Assembly (NCBI GenBank): GCA_958496175.1
Contig: OY292277.1
Location: forward strand, 45,147,050 to 45,211,049
Direction of reading: 5' to 3'
Length of the DNA stretch: 64,000 nucleotides
DNA from: Sisyra terminalis
Taxonomy: Eukaryota; Arthropoda; Insecta; Neuroptera; Sisyridae
The notes beneath the pieces were generated by a model. The model ran no database searches. It was not told where the DNA came from and saw only the letters and a program-made list of their open reading frames with translations. Shown here in pieces: positions 26,601-40,800 of the stretch; position 1 is the first letter of the stretch, and each line of letters starts with the position of its first letter. Made by a program: the position numbers and the translations under genes.

Positions 26601-28751
26601 AGCGAAATCTAGAGCCAAGGAATTTTATTGGGTCAGGAGAAAAATTAGAAGTTTCTGGAAATTTTTAATTTCTCTCTAGCTCAATTAGTATTTAGACAGG
26701 AAAAGATCTAGACATTATCTTAAATAAGCTTACGATTTTTTTTAAATAAGAAGATAATTCAGGTTGGTTAAGATCGGGTTTTTTATTTAATATTTTTATT
26801 ATTCAATTATCTACGTTTCGTTACTTATCGTAACTTCATCAGACTTCTTGATTCACAAAAATAAAATATTTTCAATTTAAATTTTATTGAATTTAAATAA
26901 AAATATTAAATAAAAAAACCGATCTTAAACAACCTGAATTGTCTTCTTATTTAAAAAAATAAAAGCTGAGATCTGAATTTTATCATCTATTAAGCTTACG
27001 ATGTTAAGAACCTATAGGTAGAATAATAACAGAATATATAATATATAATAGATGAAAAAACCATATTGTTTGATTTTATTGTACAATCTTTTACGATAAA
27101 ATTAGTTGAGGACTATTTTGGGGATTAGGTCAGGGAGAAAAACAAATTTTGGACTTAAAAAGTCAGGGAATTTGAGTTGAAAAAAAAATTGGTTTCTTGA
27201 GACTTTGAAACTCTTAAAAACTAACTTTGTCCTGAAAATGATCGAGATAGGATTCCATGTAGGGATTGTAATACCGGGAATCCCGGTATTCTAAGCCATT
27301 TGCAAAATTTTTTAATGCCGGTATTCTTAAGTTTGTATACCGTTTTTTCGGTATTTACTAGAATTTTTTTTAAATTATTTCCACTATTTACAAGAAAATA
27401 GACTAACTAGTTCGATTTTAACTAAGTTATAGTAAATTTTCTTTGATTTCTGTACCCACATTCAAAAGAATTCAGTAGAATTATCAAAGATGATGATAAC
27501 ACTTGTGTTGATAGTGAAAAAGAATTGTTTGTTGAAGAAAAATTAGAGTTATCGATATTTAAAAATATGTCCACAAACCAAAATACAATACAGAAATCAT
27601 TTATATCCAAAACCACCCGATGAGTAATTGATTTCTTTTCTTTTTTATAAAATTCCTACTTCTGGTATTGAAATTGGTATTCCGGTATTAGGATCTAAAA
27701 AATACCGAATTCCAGTATTGAGCTTTTGGTCCGATATTGCAATCCCTAGTTTCATGTAATAAATATTTTAACAAGTCGATTTTCGAATTGCTCCTCCTGA
27801 CTATTGAGTTTCCCTTCTGCGGAGTATAGACACTGATATAGAGCCTATAACTCTGATTTGTATCCTTCAGGCCTTAACTAATCAGCTTTTATCGATAGAT
27901 ATATTAAAGGTAATGAAATATCGATGAAATGGGAAAATACTTTAGTCCTTAAGTCTTCATAAAACCAATAAACTTTTGATCATTATGTTCTACTAAATAT
28001 ACCTAATAGACACTTAATAGTTATTTTAGATTAATTCTTTACAATTTTTTGTGTAACACCATTAAATTTGTCAAGTCACAGTTTTATTAATTAATTATTA
28101 AGTTTTCCTTAACACCAAATCCGAAAAATTCTATTCTATAATTTAACTTTTACTACTTTTTTACCCGAAAATCGACTCCCTAAAATGTTCTTCTTCTACA
28201 CTCTTTTACAACTATCACCTGTTTATTTCAATTTTAAAAAAAATATACCCAAGTTACATTTTCTTTGCCTATTTTATCATTTTTTTTTCTTTTCTTGTTT
28301 CAGTGGCTTGAATTTCCAAGATCTGATGGTACGCCAGGGTGTCGCTGGTTCAACTCCGAAAACGCCTTTCATTCTCGGCTCGGAATGCGCTGGCGAAATT
28401 GAACAAGTCGGCGATGGTGTCGAGGGATTCAAAGTAAGTCAAACAAATTCACCAAATTTCCATTTTCTCATTCTCATTCCACGTTTTAGACGATTTTATT
28501 ATGGCACAAGTTCCTCGGCTCAACCGAAAAATTAATTGGCTTAGACACGTAAAAATAATTATCATTAGAGCGACGAAAATGCAGGAAAAATTCGGTGATA
28601 GACACGCTCACGAAGTTAACAACCATTGCAGAAGAATAAATCAAACACTGTTTTAAATCAAATTATTTGGAAAAAAAAATTATGAAATATTAAACAGAAG
28701 ATATTAATTACGGTACTTGGAGAATTCCAGAAATCATTAACGCGCTAGTAC

Positions 28752-28821
<70 letters not shown>

Positions 28822-31800
28822 CGGGTTTGACTACGAGCTGTGTTTATTTAACTTCGTATTTGAATCAAAGAAAATTCTACGAAGAATTAATGTCGTTTAT
28901 TTGCATTACTGTAATCAAGTTTTATTAGGAAAAGCGTCTTACGTTTTCGAATGGTGTAATTTATTCATCCGATTTTAACGAAAGATTAATTAATAACGTA
29001 CAATTACAATTAGTGACACTTAAGCTTAAATTTGTAAAGTCTCACATTTTATTTATCTAAATCTTTTCAATCCATAATAATATGAAACATTAATTTTACA
29101 TTTATTAATTAAATCATGTGATTTTTAATTATCATATAGTTTTATGATGGCACTTTTCTATGTCTCCTTTTTTAATATTCACACCTTTATTTTCCATAAT
29201 ATTTTTTTATTATTTTTATATTGATCAATGTAAAGAAAAGCCACAAAAAGTATACATTGGAAAATCAATTGAGTTTTTCCAGATTGTTCCCTGGAATTAA
29301 ATCAAATTAGATATCAAGAAAAACTTTTTTAATTACATATTACATTTCTGTACCATCAATCTTACTTCGATTAATATTTATTACGAAAATAATGAAATTG
29401 ACGTATTTACCATTTAAAAATAATATTCAGATAACAAAGAAAAACATTTTTTTAAAAAAAAAAATAATCTAAATATTCAGATGAAGCAATAAAAATATCC
29501 ATAAAGATAATTGTAATTGCCACTTCATATTGCTTGAAAATTTCGTGAAATTAAATAGATATGCAATATTTTTATCAAAAAAATAATATTGAAATGTGAA
29601 CAAAGAGTCTTTATGAGTCATTATATTGTATATACTGATTATTAGCTGTCTATACAAATATTCTTAACTTGCATTTGTAAACCTTGAATGATTACAAAAA
29701 TCGTTTTCGATAAAGTTTTTTTAATACTTATATATTTATACTAACATTATAGTGCAGTCGTTCAAACATTGCATTCATGAAAAAGTAGGTAGGAGTTATT
29801 ATTAATTGATAGATTAGGTCCCAAATATGATTTCCACCAAAAAATCCGTCACCGGGAGGCCTCCGCCCTCTTAAAATTGACTTTTCAAAAAAAAAAATTA
29901 TTATAACTTTTGAACCGTGCTAGCGACAAATAATATAGTTATTATTTAATAGATGATAAAATTCAGATCTCAGCTTTTATTTTTTTAAATAAGAAGATAA
30001 TTCAGGTTGTTTGAGATCGGTTTTTTTATTTAATATTTTTATTATTCAATTAGCTACGTTTCGTTACGTATCGTAACTTCATCAGGCTTCTTGATTCACA
30101 AAAATAAATTTAAATATTAAAGAAGCCTGATGAAGTTACAATAAGTAACGAAACGTAGCTAATTGCATAATAAAAATATTAAATAAAAAAACCGATTTTA
30201 AACAACTTGGATTGTTTTTTTGTTATTATTTAAATGAAAGCTGAGGATATTTCCTACAAAAAGGTTCTTAACATAAACTTTCGGAACTTTCCTCGATAAA
30301 AAAACGTAGCTCACAAGTAAAGAAATCATTTGGCTTCCGATTTTTCCGAAAATGCCAATAATTTTTGAAAACATCAACAATAACGTAACACCAGCTTTGA
30401 AAATGTAAATTTTTGTATGTTTTCAACCCTTATTTTCACATTAAATATGGCTGATAGGAGAAAATTATTAAAGAACCTTTTTTGTAGGAAATTTGGTCAA
30501 CTTTCGTTTTGGTAATAACTATTTTATTGGTATCTAACACGGTTCAAAAGTTATTTTTATGGACTATTATGTAATTTACACCAGTTCATGGTGGTGATAG
30601 CAGGCAATTGATCTTTAGCGGTGTTTTAGTAGCTGGAGGAGTCGAACTTCATTCCTCTGTCTTTTTTATTTTTTTTTATTTGATGATTGTTCTTGATGTT
30701 GTGGTCAGTGATCAAGCAACTGCTATTTCTTGGAGCTCTTGAAGGAGTTTCCGCTTCAGCCTTCTTTGATTTATAGTTTCCTCCAAGCCTAGTTCTACTG
30801 CACTAGGACAATTTTCTAGGCCGTGAAGGAAATTCCTTGTGAGTTGAATTAGAAAGTCTTTTATATATGAGACGTTCAATTCGTGATGAATTTTGTTCTT
30901 TCTCACATACCATGGAGCTTTAGTGATGATTCTCAAAACTCTATTTTGGAACACCTGTAAGTCATTGTAATTTTTCTTTGAGGATGGAAACCAGATTGCG
31001 CAGGAATATGTGAGAAATGGTCTAATGACTGATTTGTATATCATAATTGAACATTCCATACTTAGAAGAGACCTTCTGTTGATAAGGGGGTATAGTTGGA
31101 TGAGTTGAGGGTTGGTATCTCTGATTTTACTTGAAATGTGGCTTTGCCAGGTTAATTTCGAGTCCAGAAGTATGCCCAAATATTTAACAGGCGTTTTTTT
31201 CTCACTCCTCGGAATTTTCATGTGATCCAGCACGATAGGCTCCAATTGGTTGGAGAAACGTCTTAGAGAGAAAATTTTGACGACGTTTTTTGATGGATTT
31301 ATAAGAATTTTCCATCTACTGAACCAGGAAGATAGGTGGTTGATAGACTGCTGGGTTTTCTGAATGGCCCTTTGAAGATCATTGTCCAAGTTGAAGATGG
31401 CGCTGTCATCCGCGTACATTGCGGTTATACAGTAGACTAGTGACGGAAAGTCCCCAACTTAGAGATTGAAAAGGATTGGACCCAATACTGATCCCTGAAG
31501 TACCCCCGAGTGGATAGGTTTTTCCTCTGATAATTGATTGTCCATTTTGATTTGGAAGACACTTTTTTTAATCAATAATATAATCATCCGCATTATTAAT
31601 CATCTTTTGATATTCAGGGTGCAAATTTTGATGTTGAGTTCCATAAAAATCAATAATTTTTGAGCAAAATATTTTACCACTTAGAAAGTGTTATAACGAT
31701 TGAAATAAAAAGAAAATTCGATGTAGTAATTTTGGATTAGTTTAGTAGAAAACGGAATATCTATCACCCTAATTCTTTAATTTTGTCCAGAGTTATTTCT

Positions 31801-34800
31801 ATGCAAAACGTATTGTAGAATAATGGCTATTCACCATTTATGGAGACTTCTTGGAATGGAATTGCTTCCTCTTCCCGTAACATGCCATATGTTTTATTAT
31901 CAAACATTGTTAGATTTCCTGGTTGGTACGTTATGCATCTGGATAAATGTTGCAAATATTTTTTCTTAATAACTTTGCGTTACTATCCTTGCAAAATTCG
32001 AAAAGCTTGAAACACTTAATAGTAAATATTTTTACGAGGTAACAAACTACTCTAATCGTAGACCTTCTTTACCGTGGCTTTGAAATAATCCAAGAGCCGA
32101 AAAATTGCAATTTAATGTTTGAATTTTCAAAAATTACAATACTTTCCTCCTAGGAGTATAAAAATTAAGAGGTTAGAATTTAATTTCTGATATCTAAAAC
32201 TAACGAAGTTATATTTTAAGATTGGTTCATTTATTTTTTTCGACCGATGTTTGTCCACCGGCAATTACTTTCCTATAGTCGTAGTTACTCTAGACCAGCG
32301 GTCGGGGAACCGGGGTAAATTACCCCAAATGGGGTAAAAATGATTTTTTTTTTGGGTAATAGGGAAATTTTGAGGTCCCAATTATATCAAACATGAAGCA
32401 ACATCATTTTTCCAAAACCTATACTACAAATATGTAAATGTAAATTAATTCAATAAGTAATGTTTATTTAAAATTTACATTGATTTTTTTCTTTTCAGAA
32501 TGGGGAGGGGGTAGTATTGACTTAGGCAAAAATATTTTGGGGTAATGGTTAAAAAAAATTCCCCGACCGCTGTTCTAGGCTTTTGAAATTATGAGAAATT
32601 TAGATGTTTCACGTATACCATGACACCAGACAATTTAATTTAACATAGAGATAAAACATTTTCGAAATCACCGATTCAATTATCCTTACACATTTTTACT
32701 AGGAATTTTTTGGTGGAAAATATTTGCAAGAGAAATCAATAAATAGAAGAAGTAGAACTTCAGGTTTATATCTAAACCATCAATTAAGTAAAGAAAACTT
32801 CGATGGAAATATGAAAAATATAAAGTTATTTTTACAATTGAAATATACTTTTCATATTTCTCAACGAATTGCATCGGCAAATAACTTATAACGAAGCAAT
32901 TCATCCCTTAACTACTAAGCATGACTAAGTTTTTCTCGTCATGCAACTTTCCAACTTTTAATATTCCACTGTGGCTAAATTGGTTAAAAGTTTGAAACTC
33001 ATAATACGATTCAAATAATATATATATTTAATGGCTCATTTATTTGATTTTCTAGGTTGGCGATCGAGTGGTTGCCCTGCCCGAATATGGAGCCTGGGCT
33101 GAATTGGTTGCTGTGCCTGCTAAATACGTCTTCGCCATTCCCGACGACCTGAGCTTCACAGATGCGGCTGGCATCGCCATGAATTATATCACCGCTTATA
33201 TTTTATTGTTCGAAATGGCAAATCTCAGTCCTGGAAAGAAGGTTTTGCTCCACTCGGCCGGTGGCAGTGTGGTAAGTAGTCATAAAACGTAATTTTTCAA
33301 TAGAAAATAAAAACCATAAAATATTTTTTCTTCTTATGTATGAAAAAAAATGTTTTGTTCGGCATTTCTATAAATGAAAATCCAATGTGGTTTGGTCGCA
33401 CAATGAAGTTGTGGAAGAAAAACGGTTGAAAATCCTTGGCTCTTCATACCTTTTAGTCGATTAGGGAGTCAACAATCTTTGAAGATGAATTGGAGGGCTA
33501 GAAAGAAGTTTTTATCGTTTATTAAAAAGTTTTTTTTTAATATGGGATAAGACCTATCGGAAAATTGGTATGGATATATTAGATTACTTCCATTTATAAC
33601 AGGAAAACTTTCTGTAATTGATATTGTATAAAATCGTTCAGATGGTTGGCCCTTTTTTCAAGGATATTGGATATTTTATCCTAACCGCCGGGGAAAAAAG
33701 GATGAAAATTAATCGAATGATTTAAATTAAAAAAAAAAAAGAAAAAACGAAAGACGGAAGACGGAAGATATGTTGGCTTGAGATGAAATATTTGTGAAAA
33801 GATGGCATGTTGGAAATCCACTGGAATATAATATCCGGAGTCGTGGTCGTGATAGGTTGTTTAAGTACGATGTGGGATAGGCCTGTCTTCTCCTGAAGGC
33901 GAATTTTATTTAGACGATTTTCTTGATGGTGGAAAGCTAGGGGAAGACTGCGAAGGGACGACGATGATGATGATGATGGTGGTGGTGATCATGAGGGAGG
34001 GTCGTCGCACTTTACAACCAACATAGTCCGAGACGACGCTGCGTATTGATCAGAACTTCCGCACATATATTCACAGACAACACGTACTACACATTTTCCT
34101 CTCCAACTTACGGAAAAATGTGTAAGAGAACAAATTTTCTTCATTGTCGTTAAAAGAAAAGGACAGAGCCAATCAAACACCACTTTTCACTACCTACCAG
34201 TTCTCGTCTTCGGCATGAGGAAAACATTGAAAAATTCCCGTCAAGTACCACTAACAAGAAAATAATTACAATTTTCACTTTTTAATACAAAAATAATTCA
34301 TTTATTTTTTTCCTCTACTCTTGTTTTTTTTTTTTTTGGTCTTCTACTCAATAATAATATTGTTCTTCCTTAAATTTCCTTAACATATGGTTTATATGTA
34401 CCATATGGACCATAAAATTAGTTTATCTTGCGTCGAGGAATTTACCCTCGAGGTTTTATACACATATATATTTAGTGTGGCTCTCTATTTGAAAATTAGA
34501 TCAAATTTAGTTGTAATTGGACACAAATGAGCGTTAAATTAAAAGGCTCAAATTGAAAATAAAACTTTATATTATTGTACAAATATAATTTAATTCAATT
34601 ATCAAAAGTTTTGTACCCTCCGTCTTTTGTAGATTGGCTTTATCAATAACATAAAAGGAAAAATGTTGCGTTAATAATGTACTTGACCCGAATTCAATTG
34701 GAAGCTCTCAAAAGACACATTTGTTCAATGTTATTTTCTTTTCAATTTTCAATAATTCAGTGGATTTAACATTTGTAAATATTGAGATTGGAGAGTTATT

Positions 34801-37800
34801 CAATTTCGTTTACTTAAAACTTTACGTTGTACGTTACCGTTTTTTTTTTATTTATACAAATCAAATATTTGTAATGGATTATTCTTTTGCAAGAAAAATA
34901 TAAGTTAAAATTCAAGCTTTGATTCCAAGTTCAGTTTTAAACTTAAATTAAGTTTTAATTTATTATCCACCCGAAAACTAATTTTCTTAATTCTGGCCCA
35001 ACTTAATTTTAACGGAGTTTTTAAAAGTTGTATAATTAAATTTGTATTTTTTTGGGAAATTATAAAATTAATCGTAACAAGTGCTACTGTATTCAAAGAT
35101 AATTCATTTGGTGTTAAAATAAAAGCACAAATAATTATATATTACACAAAAGTTTATAATCCACCGATTTATGCTAAAGATATTAGGCGTACCGGAAAGT
35201 ATTGTCGTTTTTTCAATATACAATTAAAACACAAAATTTTGTTACAACTGTTGAATTTAAATCAATGATATAATCAATCTCAATAGTATCAACGTTTTGA
35301 CATCTAGTGTGCAAATTTTTAATCCAATATTAATAAAAATCAATTGATTAGCAAGAAAAATATCAAAAAAATACATTTTGAACATCAATTAAGCTTTAAA
35401 TTTCTTTATCACTTCGTAAATGTGGTACCGATTGAAATAAATAGAAATCCAATGGAATAACTTTGGATAATTATTGGGGGTACGAAAATATCACCTCCCC
35501 CTTAATTAATGAGTTTTTCCAAAGTTTTTCTTCTGCAAAGGTATCTTTTATTACCATGTTACAGCATAGAATTTTATCTGTTAACAGTTTTTGGATATTT
35601 TTGGGTATTTGGCCGATCGATTAAGATTGATTATAATTATTTGACAACTATTCGACTTTCTGGCATACATTTGACATAATTTCCCCCCTTAAATTTTTAT
35701 TGGTTAAATTTTTTCTCATATTTCGTTGGTACCAGTTGGAGAAATTAAAATTATCGAACTTTAACTTAAACTCATTTGGCATTAATGAACATCTAATGCA
35801 CTTAGATAAACATTAAAAATGTTTTTAGTAATAACTTTGCGTTGCTATCCTGTGGAACTCGAAGAGCATACAATACCGAATTTATATTCTTTCGGGTTTT
35901 TGGTCCTACCATTTCAATATAGATTTCGAAATAAACAATATTTTGTAGTTTTTATCTAAGTTGATAAATTACTCTAATCATAAAATGTCTTTAGTACCAC
36001 TTTGTGATAACTTATAATCAAATAAATGACAATTGTATGACTATTGGTTGAAAAACGACATTCTTTTCCGGTACACTTAATACGTCGCGTACTTATGCAT
36101 GTTATGACGATTTTAACTTTTTGAATCGTTATATCTCAAAAACGGTAGCTCTTAGGAAAAAAAGTATTGATATCTTTTTTATAGATAAATTTGAGATCTA
36201 CAATTTTTGTCTTGAGTAATTTTATGATAAAATTTACCGTTTCCGTGAAAATTGCGAAAACCCCATATTTTTGATCTTTTACTTCAAGTAAATCTTTTTC
36301 CAAGTATCGGAACGATGTGGAATTTTAAAATATTATTTTTAGTTATTGTCTGAACAATTTTACTCACCTTCACCTGGATGTTATTTAATGTAACTTTTTG
36401 AATGCCTAGATTGACCCGACTACAGTATATCTAAATCTTATATGAGGATATATAGTTTTATATGTGGCCATCGAAGTTATAACGAATTTTCAAAGTGGTC
36501 TACGAAATCATTTGAGTTTACCACCCCTGGCCTAAAACAAACCTAAATATTAGTCGGTGCTACTGATATCATTCTTCTTTAATACGATGGGTGCCTAAAC
36601 TCCAGTTTTTCAAAATAAAAAAATAGTTCTAAAGTGTTGGGGGAATTTTCGAAATTTTCAAAAAAAAATCCTTACTTTCTTACACAAATCAAAACTAAGT
36701 TATACAAGATGTTTTGCACGGATTGTATATGGATCATATAGAGCAAAAAAAAGGACTTAAAAATCAATTCTTATCTGAAAAATGATCGCCTTTGACTCTT
36801 TAGTACGAAGATTTGAAGGAGTCACAATTATCGTGCATATCAAAACTAGAAGTTTGAAACAAATCTAATCCCATTATTGCAACCCCAAAGACTGAAATTT
36901 ATTGTTAGATCACGCCTTCAAAATTGTCCTAAGATCAACAAATCTTTTATATTTACATTTTTTAAGATAATCCCTACGTAATTCTAATTTATACTCGTGG
37001 TACTTCCAGAAAAGACGTTGATCGAGAATCGAGATGATATATCATAGAAAGGGATGGTCTTAACTTCACATGAGAAACTCGCCCTTAAAATTGAAAAAAT
37101 ACTTTTGCTGAAGTTCATAAGCCTAAAACATTGATGTCTATTATCAGTATGTGCAGTTTTCTCATACTAAAGTTGGTAATTTTCAATTTTTGAACGGTTT
37201 TTATGAGATTGATACTCACGAAAATTTTCTACTTGTAAACCATATGTTTTATTGATTTTCCAACTTAAAAATTTCACTTACATTCATTAAAATACGTTCA
37301 ACTACTCGACAATTTAATAGTAAAAGCACGCAATTTTCTCAGTGTAATAGACAATTTATATGGAATCAATGAAATTATTCCAGAATGTATTCGAGACTAA
37401 ATTTTTTATTAATTTTCCGGATACTTTTCAAATTATTGATTTTAAAATTGTCACGTAAAGATGGCATTTACTGAATGCATTAGAATATGTATTAAGATTC
37501 AAACAGTCTTTGCTGTAATAAATATAATTCAATAACCGGCTCCCTCTAATAAGGGATGAAAAAGGGGTGAATTTTTTTGTTTCCAGTTAGAGAACTTGTT
37601 TAAAACATATAAATTATACACTCCACAACTGATGACATGAAAAAATTAAGAATTAAATCTAAATAATTTTCATTTTTTATTAGAAAAAAAAAACTTTTCC
37701 AGTATGGAAAAGTTCTTTCCAATTTAAGTTTGAATTTTTTTGGTAATTTTCATTGCAAATGGTGTTTTCACATCAAATATATACGTAAACGAGTACAGTC

Positions 37801-40800
37801 TTATTTAATTGAATAAAAAGGGTTTCTTTAAAAACACCCCAAGTCATAAAGGTTCCGAAAATAACGAGAGGTTCAAATGCTCTTTGATATAAAATGTATT
37901 AAAGAATTTACATTAAAGAGAATATCTACAGAAGAGGAGAAATTGTTCATAAAAAACAATGTTCAAGACGCCTTGGAGCTTTTCAGTATTTTCAATTGCG
38001 TTTTATATCAGTAAATCATAAATATCAAAAGATAAAACCTTAAACACGGGGTAATCTTATAGGTAAGAGTTAATCGACAGATAAATTTAGTTTAACATTT
38101 ATTTATCTATACAAACAAAGAAAAGTTCGTCACAGAATTTAAACTAAGAATCTAATGGTTGCAAACTACCTGGATTACCATGCAAACTACCTGGATTACC
38201 ATGCAATCGGTGAATTTAGATGTAACTTTAGTAATAATATGATTATTTAAAATATCATAACGGGGTTAGCTACTGCAGAAATCACGGAAGCGATGATAAA
38301 TTTATGTCTTCCGAAAAAAAAATAAACTACAAATTTTTCAAAACCACATTTGGATTCATGTAACAGATGATCCTTTTTTTTCTTTTACATTAATCAATCG
38401 ACTTAAAAAAATGGATTATATTTATCATTTTTTTTAACTTTATCAGTTATTGTTAACGTAAATTTTCTTTACACGACCTTTTGACTGGGAACCATGGAAA
38501 CATTTCGGTTGAAAAATTGTAAAAAAAAAAATAGATTGAAACACTAATTATTATTATTTTTTGTGTCGGAAACATGAAGAAGAATAATAGTTAAGCTATT
38601 ATCAGCTTTAGAAACCGAAAGTCAAAACTAAACACTCTTATAATTTTTAGTCAAGGCCTTTACTGTATTACGCCAATCATGTACATTAAGACATTATTGT
38701 TTGAAATATTTTCCTCAATTGACATTGTAAGACCCTGGAAAATTACTAAAAATAAATTATTTTTATCTCAAACATCCAAATAAAATTTAATTGAAGAAAC
38801 ACAAACGCATTTTTTAATGTGACCTCTGCCCTGACCAGAAGATATGCGTCGATATTTTTGAATGATTTTTTCGAAATTATCAAACGAGAAACATTGTGAA
38901 AAGAGTTCAATGTTGAGGCTTTGGCTATTTTATAAATAAAAATTCAAGAAGAGAAAAAAATAAGCTAAGAAACATTTTTCTTCTTTCATCATGTCACAAT
39001 TTAAACATTGTTCGAATGAGAATAAACATATTTGAGGGCGAGAAAAAATTTCATGTAAATATTTATGGGTTCTTAAATCTTAATTTAATGAGAAAATTAG
39101 TTTACACAAGGCTTTAACTGTTATTTTCGTATTACTCACTTTCGAATTATTTTTAGATTACCAACGTATTTAGAGATTATTTTATGAGTTAATGTCTTTC
39201 TCAAGTTGCAATATCAAATTACTTTGATGGTTTTTTTTTTCTGAGAAACCCTAATTTGTTTGGACAAGGTTTACTTAGTTTTGAAAAGTTAACACTGATG
39301 ATTTTCTTTGGTTACAGGGACAAGCAATTTGCCAACTCTCTCATACGGTTTCAGATGTAACCGTTTTTGGGGTTTGTTCCAAGGCAAAGCATGAAACCCT
39401 TAAAGCCACCAACAGCCCCATTGATCACTTGTTGGAGCGTGGAAGTGACTACACTAATGAAGTGCTCAAGTAAGAAAATTTCTCTACTAATATGGTAAAA
39501 TAGGTATAATTTTAACTGTTATTTCAATATTAAGAGATCTATTAGATTATTGTGCTTTAGATTAACCATTTTTGCATCAATTTTTACAAATCAACATTAA
39601 TAATTTTATTGTTTCACAAAGTCTATTTATTATTATTTATTTTACTTCCAGTATACATTCTATAGAGCATCTGTACATTAGGGGTCCGTTATTTCCCAAA
39701 TTAATTTTTTTACAGCAATCGCCCACTGAATTTTTAGTTTAAGATACAAAAAAAAAATTCCAATACAATTAAGCTCTTAATTTCTTGATTAAACCGTGTC
39801 GGAATCATGTTACTTTTATCATTTAAATAACATGGCATTATTTGACTTTTTACTTTTATTTTTTTTTTCTCAGAAACAAATGTATGAAAAGATTTAAGAT
39901 TAAATTATTCTGACGTAAAATTTAACGCTCTACAAAAAAGGTCTCTTATGAATTTTCGATTAAATCACTCCATTAACAGTTATTCAACGTTTAACTTTTT
40001 AACGACAAATCAATCGACTATAGGCTCAATAAAAATGATGTTGACTACAAGTTCTAAGAGATTTCTCATAGATGGCATCAGGTGAAATGGTAAAAATTCG
40101 AATTTTAATTGAACTTTTGTCGATAGTCTCATTAATTAGTATGAAATTCACTTCGTAGGTACAAAATATTGATTAAAGTTCGAAAATTTATCCTGGATAA
40201 ATTGAATTTCACGACTATAGCGAATTCAGATCTTACGGCACCTGTTTTAATTGTTAAAATATGATTTTTTTGTTTAATTTTCAATTCAAGCCATAAAATT
40301 AACACAAATAATCACTGGCGCTCTAATAATAATAATTTTTATCTTCTCTTCCAATGATTTTATAGTTAAAAAAGTAAAAATGAGCAAAAAGTTGAAAATA
40401 TTGCAAGATTTTTATTAGGCACAAGTTAAATGTTGAATAACTTTTAATGGAGTGATTTAATTGAAAATTCATACGAGACCTTTTTTGTAGAGCGTTAAAT
40501 TTTACGTCAGAATAATTTAATTTTAAATATTTTCATCCATTTGTTTCTGAGAACAAAAATTAAAAGTAAGGAGTCAAATAATGCCATGTTATTTAAATGG
40601 TAAAAGTAACATGATTCCGGCACGGTTTAATCAAGAAAGTAAGAGCTTAATTTTATTGGATAATTTTTTTTATATCATAAACTAAAAATTCAAGGGGCGA
40701 TCGCTGTAAAAATCAATTTGAGAAATAGCGGACACCCTACTTTACATAGAACTGGAATATTACAATTGTAATGTAATGCATAGTACAATTGCATATATTT

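Noticed and set aside
28185..28303. VAT-1 starting at the ATG at 28185
   Set aside because: The sequence before 28304 is a pyrimidine-rich intron end with a CAG acceptor; the real start is in exon 1 at 5662, and the join restores the conserved ACGLNFQDL.
30712..31419. An intact reverse transcriptase gene
   Set aside because: The frame continues upstream into the conserved GVLQGSVLGP box only through an in-frame stop, and the N-terminal parts are absent.
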